Shown piece by piece: positions 55,222 to 62,941 of a DNA stretch of 64,000 bases (the first letter of the stretch is position 1; each line of letters opens with the position of its first letter). Where the stretch lies: positions 2,044,001-2,108,000 of the forward strand of contig NZ_AP014583.1 of the NCBI RefSeq assembly GCF_000828715.1, in the 5' to 3' direction. Both the position numbers and the translations under genes were made by a program. The notes under the pieces are model-generated. The model saw only the letters and a program-made list of their open reading frames with translations. It did no database searches and was not told where the DNA came from. Source of the DNA: Winogradskyella sp. PG-2. Lineage in GTDB: Bacteria; Bacteroidota; Bacteroidia; Flavobacteriales; Flavobacteriaceae.

Positions 55222-56454
55222 ATGAAATCATCTACTTCCGTTAAGTTATCAATAATGATGTTTCTCGAATTTTTTATTTGGGGAGGTTGGTTTGTAACTA
55301 TGGGTTCTTTTCTAGGAAATAACTTAAGCGCATCTGGTGCAGAAACGGCAATGGCCTATTCTACACAATCTTGGGGAGCCATTATAGCACCTTTTATTAT
55401 TGGATTAATAGCCGACCGTTTTTTTAATGCTGAAAAAATATTAGGTATACTTCATATAGTTGGTGCAGTTTTAATGTATTTAATGTCACAAACTACTGAT
55501 TTTAGTGTGTTTTACCCTTATGTATTAGGTTATATGATTGCTTATATGCCAACTCTAGCATTAGTTAATTCGGTTGCTTTTAATCAAATGAATGATCCTG
55601 CAAAGCAATTCCCTCATGTAAGAGTATGGGGAACTGTAGGTTGGATTTTAGCAGGTTTAGTAATTAGCTTTGTCTTTAAATGGGATTCTATTGAGAATAT
55701 AGCTAATGGTATGTTGTCTAATACATTTTTAATGGTGTCAATTGCTTCAGCTATTTTAGGTATTTTTAGTTTTATACTACCAAAAACACCTCCAAGTATT
55801 TCTAAAGATGATAAAGTAGGTCTATCAGATATTTTAGGCTTAGATGCTTTAAAATTATTGAAGGATACTAACTTCTTAGTGTTCTTTATATCATCAGTTT
55901 TAATATGTATCCCTTTAGCATTTTACTATCAAAATATTAGTCCGTTTTTAACTGAGTATAAGGTAGAGAATTCTACCGCTTGGGCTTCATTAGGTCAAAT
56001 GTCTGAAGTATTGTTTATGTTGTTGTTACCGTTCTTCTTTAAAAAGTATGGTTTCAAAAAAACGATTTTATTCGGAATGTTAGCTTGGGGAATTAGATAT
56101 GTTCTGTTTGCATATGGTAATGCAGGAGATTTATTTTTTATGATTGTTCTAGGTATCGCTTTACATGGAATTTGCTATGATTTTTTCTTTGTTTCAGGTC
56201 AAATATATACGGATTCTAAAGCTGGTGAAAAAGTAAAAAGTGCAGCTCAGGGACTCATAACATTAGCAACTTATGGTGTAGGTATGTTAGTTGGATTTTG
56301 GGTAGCTGGACAAATTGTAGATAAAAATTTAATTAGTGAAGGTTTGCATAGTTGGAAAGATATTTGGGTATTCCCTGCAATTTTTGCAGGTGCAGTTATG
56401 CTTTTATTTGCTTTATTATTTAAAAACGAAAAAATAGAATATAAAGATTCATAA
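55222..56454 (+). CDS. NupG-like MFS permease
   Basis: A 410-residue, 12-helix MFS carrier of the nucleoside:H+ symporter (NupG) family. Evidence: MMFLEFFIWGGWFVTMG in helix 1 and PHVRVWGTVGWILAGL before helix 5, both typical, plus FADRFFN-like GLIADRFFNAEKIL in loop 2-3. In Bacteroidota such genes often lie next to Gfo/Idh/MocA and sugar isomerase genes, where they probably import oxidised sugars rather than nucleosides; that substrate shift is inference. It lies five bases from its upstream and four from its downstream neighbour. Confidence 0.8.
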   Translation: MKSSTSVKLSIMMFLEFFIWGGWFVTMGSFLGNNLSASGAETAMAYSTQSWGAIIAPFIIGLIADRFFNAEKILGILHIVGAVLMYLMSQTTDFSVFYPYVLGYMIAYMPTLALVNSVAFNQMNDPAKQFPHVRVWGTVGWILAGLVISFVFKWDSIENIANGMLSNTFLMVSIASAILGIFSFILPKTPPSISKDDKVGLSDILGLDALKLLKDTNFLVFFISSVLICIPLAFYYQNISPFLTEYKVENSTAWASLGQMSEVLFMLLLPFFFKKYGFKKTILFGMLAWGIRYVLFAYGNAGDLFFMIVLGIALHGICYDFFFVSGQIYTDSKAGEKVKSAAQGLITLATYGVGMLVGFWVAGQIVDKNLISEGLHSWKDIWVFPAIFAGAVMLLFALLFKNEKIEYKDS

Positions 56455-56458
56455 GTAC

Positions 56459-57601
56459 ATGAGTAATAAAATACGACTTGGCATTTTAGGTGGAGGTGGA
56501 GATTCGCTTATTGGAGTTTTACATAGAGTAGCATCTTCAATGTTCGATAGATATCAACTTGTTGGTGGATCTTTTAACCCTTCGTTAGATGAGAGCATCA
56601 AGTTTGCTAATCAGATTGGAATCCCAACAGATCAAGTTTATAAAGATTTAGATACACTAATCGAAAAAGAATTAGAACTTCCTGAAGATAAACGAATTGA
56701 AGTTGTGTCTATTCTAACTCCTAACTTTTTACATTTTCCAATGGCTAAAAAATTACTGGAAAATGGATTTAATGTCATTTGCGAAAAACCAATGACTACG
56801 ACATATGAAGAGGCAAAAATTCTTCATGAGATACTTAAAAAATCTAGTACAGTTTTTGCAGTTACGTATACCTATACTGGTTATCCTATGGTACGTCAAA
56901 TGCGACAAATGATTGCAAATGGTGACATCGGAAAAATTCAAAAAATTGATGCGCAATATTATCAAGGATGGATAAATTCCATAATTCACGATAAAGAACA
57001 ACGCAAATCGACATGGAGATTAGATCCAGAAAAATCAGGTATTAGTTGCTGTATTGGTGATATTGGTACACATGCTTTTGATATGGTGGAGTATATGTCT
57101 GGCTTAAAAGTGAATTCAATATTAGCAGATTTAAATTACTTGTACGAAGACAACCAAATGGATATAGATGGTACTGTTTTAATTCATTGCGATAATGGTG
57201 TAAAAGGGGTTATTCGAGCTAGTCAGATAGCAACTGGGGAAGAGAATAATTTTACAGTCCAAATATATGGTGATAAAGCCGGATTAAAATGGGAACAAGA
57301 GAATCCGAATTACCTCTACTTATTAGAAGATGGACAACCCTTACGTGTCCTTAAACCAGGTCATGGCTATAATAGTAAGCTATCTTTAGATGGTACAAAA
57401 TTACCTCCAGGACATCCAGAAGGTATATTCGACTCAATGGGAAATATTTATAAAGGTGTAGCTAAAGCGATTAGAAATGAGACTTATGACCATGGTGAGT
57501 TTCCAACGATGATTGATGGTGTTCGTGGCATGAACTTTATTGAAAAGGCAGTTGAGTCGCATAAGGCCGGAAACGTATGGGTAGAAATAGATAAACATTA
57601 A
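56459..57601 (+). CDS. Gfo/Idh/MocA-family NAD(P)-dependent oxidoreductase
   Basis: A 380-residue cytoplasmic protein with the Rossmann motif LGILGGGGDSLIG near 7-19 and the family signature CEKPMTTTYEEAK near 108-120, whose Lys-Pro pair contacts the cofactor and substrate. CCIGDIGTHAFDMVEY carries the conserved Asp/His catalytic pair. It may reduce a 3-keto sugar to the sugar, or oxidise one, using NAD(H). It is followed six bases later by a TIM-barrel isomerase. Substrate not readable from sequence. Confidence 0.9.
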   Translation: MSNKIRLGILGGGGDSLIGVLHRVASSMFDRYQLVGGSFNPSLDESIKFANQIGIPTDQVYKDLDTLIEKELELPEDKRIEVVSILTPNFLHFPMAKKLLENGFNVICEKPMTTTYEEAKILHEILKKSSTVFAVTYTYTGYPMVRQMRQMIANGDIGKIQKIDAQYYQGWINSIIHDKEQRKSTWRLDPEKSGISCCIGDIGTHAFDMVEYMSGLKVNSILADLNYLYEDNQMDIDGTVLIHCDNGVKGVIRASQIATGEENNFTVQIYGDKAGLKWEQENPNYLYLLEDGQPLRVLKPGHGYNSKLSLDGTKLPPGHPEGIFDSMGNIYKGVAKAIRNETYDHGEFPTMIDGVRGMNFIEKAVESHKAGNVWVEIDKH

Positions 57602-57607
57602 TTGAGC

Positions 57608-58657
57608 ATGAAAACGATTAAAGGGCCTGCAGTATTTTTAGCGCAATTTATGGATGATAACGCTCCATTTAATTCTTTAGATGGACTTTGTCAATGGGCG
57701 AGTGATTTGGGTTATAAAGGTATACAGATACCAACGGACCCAAGTTTAATAGATTTAGGAAAGGCAGCTGAAAGTCAAACTTATTGTGATGAGTTTAAAG
57801 GAAAAATAAATTCCTATGGATTAGAAATCACCGAACTCTCAACACATCTTCAAGGGCAGTTGGTTGCTGTACATCCTGCATATGATATTATGTTCGATAA
57901 TTTTGCACCAAATCATTGTAAAGGTAATCCTAAAGCGAGAACAGAATGGGCTACTCAGCAAGTAAAAGATGCTGCAACAGCAAGTCGAAGATTAGGACTG
58001 AATGCACATGCTACATTTTCAGGCTCACTTTTATGGCATACAATGCATCCATGGCCACAGCGACCTGATGGATTAGTTGAAATGGGTTTTGGAGAACTAG
58101 CAAAACGATGGCTACCAATTCTTAATCATTTTGATGAACAAGGTGTCGATGTTTGTTACGAAATTCACCCAGGTGAAGACTTGCACGATGGTGTAACTTT
58201 CGAGCGCTTTTTGGAAGCAACAAATAATCATAAACGTGTCAACATCTTATACGACCCTTCACATTTTGTATTGCAGCAACTAGATTATATTGAATATATA
58301 GACCATTATCACGAATTTATAAAAGCCTTTCATGTCAAAGATTCAGAATTTAAACCTACAGGTAAGAAAGGTATGTTTGGTGGCTATGGTGATTGGAAAG
58401 ATCGTGCAGGACGCTATCGTTCGCCTGGAGACGGACAAGTAGATTTTAAAACAATTTTCACAAAGCTTACGGAATATGGTTGCGATGTTTGGGCAGTTAT
58501 GGAATGGGAATGTTGTATTAAAAGTCCTGAACAAGGTGCACGAGAAGGTGTTAAGTTTATACAAGATCATATTATTGAAGCTACCGAAAAGCGTTTTGAT
58601 GATTTTGCTGGAGCTGACGTAGATAAAGAACAATTAAGAAAAATACTAGGAATTTAA
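57608..58657 (+). CDS. Cytoplasmic TIM-barrel sugar phosphate isomerase/epimerase
   Basis: A 349-residue AP-endonuclease-2-family protein starting at ATG 57608, six bases after the oxidoreductase stop (TTG 57602 is also in frame). It opens with GPAVFLAQFMDDNAPFNSLDG; metal ligands are expected in CYEIHPGED (Glu, His), ILYDPSHFVL (Asp, His), AFHVKDSEF (His) and VMEWEC (Glu). No signal peptide, so it works in the cytoplasm, in contrast to the two exported TIM-barrel proteins of this locus. Probably isomerises a product of the adjacent oxidoreductase. Confidence 0.87.
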   Translation: MKTIKGPAVFLAQFMDDNAPFNSLDGLCQWASDLGYKGIQIPTDPSLIDLGKAAESQTYCDEFKGKINSYGLEITELSTHLQGQLVAVHPAYDIMFDNFAPNHCKGNPKARTEWATQQVKDAATASRRLGLNAHATFSGSLLWHTMHPWPQRPDGLVEMGFGELAKRWLPILNHFDEQGVDVCYEIHPGEDLHDGVTFERFLEATNNHKRVNILYDPSHFVLQQLDYIEYIDHYHEFIKAFHVKDSEFKPTGKKGMFGGYGDWKDRAGRYRSPGDGQVDFKTIFTKLTEYGCDVWAVMEWECCIKSPEQGAREGVKFIQDHIIEATEKRFDDFAGADVDKEQLRKILGI

Positions 58658-58668
58658 ATAGCATAGAA

Positions 58669-59406
58669 ATGAATAAATTTTTGATTTTAGGCCTTTGCCT
58701 TTTAACCTTTGCATCATGTAAAGAAAACAAAGAAAAAGAAGTGGAAAAAGACGTAATTGAAATAGTGGAGGAAGAAACTAGTAATGAATGGACGATTTTG
58801 TTTGATGGCACATCATTGGATAATTGGAGAGGCTATTTATCTGAAGAAATGCATCCAGAATGGACTATTGAGGATGGTGAAATGACTTTTACTCCTGGTG
58901 AAGAAGGAGGTAAAAATATTATCTCCAAAGACACGTATACAAATTTTATTTTGTCTTTAGAATGGAAGATATCTGAAGCAGGTAATAGCGGTATTTTTTG
59001 GGGAGTTTATGAAGATGAAAAATATACTGAAGCATATATGACAGGGCCAGAAATACAGGTTTTAGATAATGCTAAACATCCAGATTCCTTTGTTGCCGAA
59101 GGAACTCACAAAGCAGGTTCATTATATGATATGATAGCTTGTCCAGAAGAGCATATTAATCCTGCTGGAGAATGGAATCTTTGTGTTATTGAAGTAAATC
59201 AAGATGCCAACTTAGCTAAAGTGAGTATGAATGGTACTGAAGTTATGAGTTTTGCATTGCATGGAGAAGACTGGGGTAAAATGGTGGCGGACTCAAAGTT
59301 TAAAGATTGGGAAGGTTTTGGCAAATACAGAACGGGTCACATAGGGTTGCAAGACCATAGTGACAAGGTTTGGTATAGAAATATTAAAATAAAGAATCTA
59401 GACTAG
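58669..59406 (+). CDS. DUF1080 lipoprotein, 3-keto-disaccharide hydrolase family
   Basis: A 245-residue lipoprotein (lipobox FASC, C17, then KENKEKE). The DUF1080 concanavalin-like fold is seen from WTILFDGTSLDNWRGY (about 43-58) through SLEWKISEAGNSGIFWGVYE and PEIQVLDNAKHPD to the ending GHIGLQDHSDKVWYRNIKIKNL. Members cleave glycosides after their sugar has been oxidised at C3. With the GMC dehydrogenase, Gfo/Idh and TIM-barrel genes it completes the expected set for oxidative glycoside cleavage. Last gene of its operon, convergent with the GH13 gene with one base between stops. Confidence 0.88.
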   Translation: MNKFLILGLCLLTFASCKENKEKEVEKDVIEIVEEETSNEWTILFDGTSLDNWRGYLSEEMHPEWTIEDGEMTFTPGEEGGKNIISKDTYTNFILSLEWKISEAGNSGIFWGVYEDEKYTEAYMTGPEIQVLDNAKHPDSFVAEGTHKAGSLYDMIACPEEHINPAGEWNLCVIEVNQDANLAKVSMNGTEVMSFALHGEDWGKMVADSKFKDWEGFGKYRTGHIGLQDHSDKVWYRNIKIKNLD

Positions 59407-59407
59407 A

Positions 59408-61069
59408 CTAACTATATTTTCTAAGTTGAGCTTCCCAAGGTTGGAGTTCTGTTATGGAATGTAAAGCTTCAAGGTTTGAGATAATCAATTCGCTTGCGTT
59501 TAAATTTAATTCTAGATGCTTTACAGGTTGAACGTTATCACTAAAATTTAATAATATGATATAGTGATCATTTTCATCTGAGCGTGAATATATATATAGA
59601 TTTTCATCATCTTCATTCATACACTCATAGTCACCATAAACCATTACTGTATTAGCTTTTCTAAATGCTATCATCTGTCTGTAAAAGTTTAGAATAGAAT
59701 GGGCATTATTCTCTTGAGTCTCAACATTTATTGCTTCAAAATTAGGATTAACTTTTAACCATGGTGTGCCTTCTGAAAATCCTGAATTTTTAGTTTTATC
59801 CCATTGCATTGGTGTTCTTGCATTGTCTCTACTTTGTCTATGAACTAATTTTAAATAGTCTTTCATGTCCTCACCTCTAGCTATTGCTTCATTCCAACTA
59901 CCTAAGGTTTCAACATCATTATAATCTTCGATAGAAGGGTAAGCAACATTAGTCATTCCTATCTCATCACCTTGATAAACATATACAGTGCCTCTGAGTG
60001 TGAATAAAAGCAACGCTAAAAGCTTTGCAGATTCGTTATGATATTTAGAATCATTCCCAAAGCGAGATACCATTCTAGAAAAGTCATGGTTACCTAAAAA
60101 GATACTTCCCCAACCTTTGTCTTTTAATTTGGTATCCCAATCATTAAATACTTTTTTAAATTTAGGAAGAGAAACATCAATTGGGTCGTATTTCCCTCCT
60201 GGACCATTGTCTATAAACATGTGGTCAAAGTGAAAAATCATATTAAGCTCATTTCTACTATCATCAACATAATCAAGGCCATTACTTAAATCAATACCAG
60301 GACCTTCACCAACGGTCATAATATCATATTTAGACAATACTTCTTTATTGAGTTCATTTAAATATTGATGAATTTTTGGTCCATTAGCATAATAGTTTTT
60401 AATAGTCTTACCATAATCTTCAGGATAAATACTATCGGGAAACTCGAGTTGTTTTGAGATTAAAGAAATCACATCCATTCTAAACCCGTCAACTCCTTTT
60501 TTACACCAGAAGTCTACAATATCATGTATTTCTTTACGCACTTTAGGATTCTCCCAATTTAAGTCTGGTTGTTTTTTAGTGAAAAGATGTAAGAAATATT
60601 CATTAGTAATATCATCTTTTTTCCAAGCCGAGCCACTAAAAAAGGATGTCCAATTATTTGGTGGGTTACTGTCTTTTGAGCTCTTCCAGAAATAGTAATC
60701 TCGATAAGGGTTGTCTTTAGATTTACGAGATTCTTTAAACCACTTGTGTTCATCAGAACTATGATTTAGTACTAAATCCATAACAAGTTTTAGGCCTCTT
60801 TGATGCATGCCTTTAAGTAAAAGATCAAAAGCTTCTGAACCGCCAAACTCTTTAGAAATAGCTTTGTAATCTGAAATATCATAACCATTATCATCATTAG
60901 GAGATTCATAAACGGGACAAAGCCAAATTATATCGACTCCTAGTGATTTGATATAATCAAGCTTTTCTATAATACCATAAATATCACCTAAACCATTCCC
61001 TGTTGTATCTTTAAAAGAGCGTGGATAAATTTGATACACTACTCCTTCTTTCCACCAAGTTCGTTTCAT
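59408..61069 (-). CDS. GH13 alpha-glucosidase, oligo-1,6-glucosidase type
   Basis: A 553-residue cytoplasmic enzyme (no signal peptide). Catalytic residues fall at the same numbers recalled for Bacillus cereus oligo-1,6-glucosidase: nucleophile D199 in GFRMDVIS, acid/base E255 in TVGEGPG and D329 in FLGNHDF; the substrate His-Asn pair is in DLVLNHSS. V200 after the nucleophile is the residue linked with alpha-1,6 preference (Thr favours alpha-1,4). It probably splits isomaltose-type sugars, panose or sucrose into glucose. Trehalose-6-phosphate hydrolase is a relative but no phosphotransferase genes are present. Downstream of the SSS symporter by 18 bases, same strand. Confidence 0.92.
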   Translation of the reverse strand: MKRTWWKEGVVYQIYPRSFKDTTGNGLGDIYGIIEKLDYIKSLGVDIIWLCPVYESPNDDNGYDISDYKAISKEFGGSEAFDLLLKGMHQRGLKLVMDLVLNHSSDEHKWFKESRKSKDNPYRDYYFWKSSKDSNPPNNWTSFFSGSAWKKDDITNEYFLHLFTKKQPDLNWENPKVRKEIHDIVDFWCKKGVDGFRMDVISLISKQLEFPDSIYPEDYGKTIKNYYANGPKIHQYLNELNKEVLSKYDIMTVGEGPGIDLSNGLDYVDDSRNELNMIFHFDHMFIDNGPGGKYDPIDVSLPKFKKVFNDWDTKLKDKGWGSIFLGNHDFSRMVSRFGNDSKYHNESAKLLALLLFTLRGTVYVYQGDEIGMTNVAYPSIEDYNDVETLGSWNEAIARGEDMKDYLKLVHRQSRDNARTPMQWDKTKNSGFSEGTPWLKVNPNFEAINVETQENNAHSILNFYRQMIAFRKANTVMVYGDYECMNEDDENLYIYSRSDENDHYIILLNFSDNVQPVKHLELNLNASELIISNLEALHSITELQPWEAQLRKYS

Positions 61070-61087
61070 AAGTACTTTAAAAAGCTT

Positions 61088-62743
61088 TTAGGAAATAAGG
61101 TAGGTCGCTAATACCAAAATGACAATAAAGATACCTATTGGTTTAGTATATATCCATGGAGTCGTGTCAATGATTTCAGTAACTTCAGGAACATATATAT
61201 CTTCGTCCTTTTTAGGCTTTACAAATCTAAATATTAGCATAATCACCATGTTAATAACAAACAGTATACCCATGATATGTAAGAAATGCGGATAAGCCTT
61301 AGCCTTTATAATTGCTAACTCATTTGCGTCTGTAATGCCATTAGCAGTAGCTTCTGTCATTGTAGTTTCTATAGTATTTGGTCCTAGATAGAGTAAACTA
61401 AATAAGTACATCAAAACACCAGCAACTAAAACTGTTTTGGCACCAATAGCTGGAACTTTTTTAGATATAATTCCTGTTAATACTACAGCTAAGATAGGAA
61501 CACTTAAGCTTCCTAAAGCTTGTTGTATATAATCGAATAAACCTCCAGGAGCGTTAGCTATAAATGGGGCAATACTCATCCCGATTAGTGCAAGTATAAG
61601 TCCAGCAATTTTTCCAGCTTTTACAGATTGTTTTTCTGTTGCATTTTTATTAAAATTCTGCTTGTATAAATCTGAACCAAAAAGTGTTGCACTACTATTT
61701 AATAAACTGTTAAATGAACTTAATACGGCTCCAAATAATACAGCAGCAAAAAAGCCAATAAATGCAGTCGGCAAAACTTTTTTAACTAATGCAGGATATG
61801 CCTGATCTGCATTGTCTAAGTTTCCTTCAAAAACATGCCATGCAATAATACCTGGTAATACAACTATTACAGGAATTAAAAATTTCACAAATGCAGCCGC
61901 GATCATCCCTTTTTGTCCTTCGGCTAAATTCTTGGCACCAAATACACGTTGTAAAATAGACTGGTTAGTTCCCCAATAATAAATCTGAGCTATCATCATA
62001 CCAGTGAAAATAGTTCCAAAGGGAATTGAAGACGTGACATCACCAACAGCATTAAATTTCTCAGGATTACTGTTCCATAATGTATTAAGACCATCCGTTA
62101 CATTTCCATCACCAATAACACTTAGACCAAAAATTGGTATTAAAAGTCCACCAACTAGTAATCCGATTGCGTTAATTAAATCGGAAACTGCAACGGCTTT
62201 TAATCCTCCAAAAATGGCATAGATAATTCCAATAACACCTATACTCCAAACGCACAGCCAAATAACTCCAGATTGAGACATACCTAACAATTCCGGCAAG
62301 TCAAACATAGTGCTAAATGCTAATGATCCTGAATACAAAATAGTTGGTAATAAAACGATTCCGAATGCAATTAAAAATAGAACTGCAAGAATAGCTCTCG
62401 TCTGTTGATCAAAACGCCCCTCGATAAATTCTGGGATTGTTGTTATGCCAGAACGCATATATTTGGGTAAAAGAAAAATAGCTGTTACAACAATTGCAAT
62501 AGCAGCAAGTGTTTCCCATGCCATAACTAAGATGCCTTCAGAAAATGCTTGACCATTAAGACCAACGATTTGTTCAGCAGATAGATTGGTTAGTAGTAAT
62601 GAGCCAGCAATGGTTAATGCTCCTAGGCTTCTTCCACCAAGATAAAAACCATCAGCGGTTGATTCATCTGTTTTTCTTGTAGCATACCATGCAATAATGG
62701 CTACTAAAGCAGTAAAGCCAATAAAGGTTATAATTGATAACAT
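61088..62743 (-). CDS. SSS-family sodium/sugar symporter (SGLT-like)
   Basis: A 551-residue inner-membrane protein with about 13-14 hydrophobic helices. GGRSLGALTIAGSLLLTNLSAEQIVGLNG near 36-64 and YTISGGLKAVAVSD-like YAIFGGLKAVAVSDLI near 174-189 are solute:sodium symporter signatures of the sugar (SGLT) subgroup, as is NQSILQRVFGAKNLAEGQKG near 259-278. It probably imports glucose or small glucosides with Na+, fitting a marine organism. Transcribed with the GH13 gene; the divergent region upstream (62744-62941) holds a perfect LacI-type palindrome. Confidence 0.9.
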   Translation of the reverse strand: MLSIITFIGFTALVAIIAWYATRKTDESTADGFYLGGRSLGALTIAGSLLLTNLSAEQIVGLNGQAFSEGILVMAWETLAAIAIVVTAIFLLPKYMRSGITTIPEFIEGRFDQQTRAILAVLFLIAFGIVLLPTILYSGSLAFSTMFDLPELLGMSQSGVIWLCVWSIGVIGIIYAIFGGLKAVAVSDLINAIGLLVGGLLIPIFGLSVIGDGNVTDGLNTLWNSNPEKFNAVGDVTSSIPFGTIFTGMMIAQIYYWGTNQSILQRVFGAKNLAEGQKGMIAAAFVKFLIPVIVVLPGIIAWHVFEGNLDNADQAYPALVKKVLPTAFIGFFAAVLFGAVLSSFNSLLNSSATLFGSDLYKQNFNKNATEKQSVKAGKIAGLILALIGMSIAPFIANAPGGLFDYIQQALGSLSVPILAVVLTGIISKKVPAIGAKTVLVAGVLMYLFSLLYLGPNTIETTMTEATANGITDANELAIIKAKAYPHFLHIMGILFVINMVIMLIFRFVKPKKDEDIYVPEVTEIIDTTPWIYTKPIGIFIVILVLATYLIS

Positions 62744-62825
62744 ATAAATTAGAAGTTAGTTAGTATAGCAATATATGAAAAACCAATTAAGGATAGTCTT
62801 TTTTCGTATTTGAGTTCCTTTAAAA

Positions 62826-62847
62826 TAATCGAAAACGTTTTCGATTA
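62826..62847. promoter_or_regulatory. Perfect LacI-type operator palindrome
   Basis: A perfect 22-bp palindrome: arm TAATCGAAAAC followed directly by its mirror GTTTTCGATTA. The centre GAAAACGTTTTC is typical of LacI/GalR/CcpA-family sites. It lies between the divergent SSS/GH13 operon and the GH13_18 gene, 83 and 95 bases from their starts, and just upstream of an exact TAnnTTTG box. Confidence 0.85.
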
Positions 62848-62871
62848 AATTTTAAATTTGTTTTTTGTTGA

Positions 62872-62879
62872 TAGGTTTG
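62872..62879 (+). promoter_or_regulatory. Candidate -7 box for the GH13_18 gene
   Basis: TAGGTTTG is an exact TAnnTTTG match 63 bases before the ATG at 62942. The operator at 62826-62847 ends 24 bases upstream, overlapping or bordering the -33 position, where a bound regulator would affect polymerase. Confidence 0.5.
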
Positions 62880-62941
62880 GAATAAGAAAAAGGGTTTGTA
62901 AATTTAATTTTCTGAACAAATTAAATATTTAAATTAAAAGC

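Noticed and set aside
59408..61069. Trehalose-6-phosphate hydrolase (TreC) as the identity of the GH13 enzyme
   Set aside because: No phosphotransferase-system gene is present, transport is by MFS/SSS carriers that deliver unphosphorylated sugar, and a GH37 trehalase already serves trehalose.
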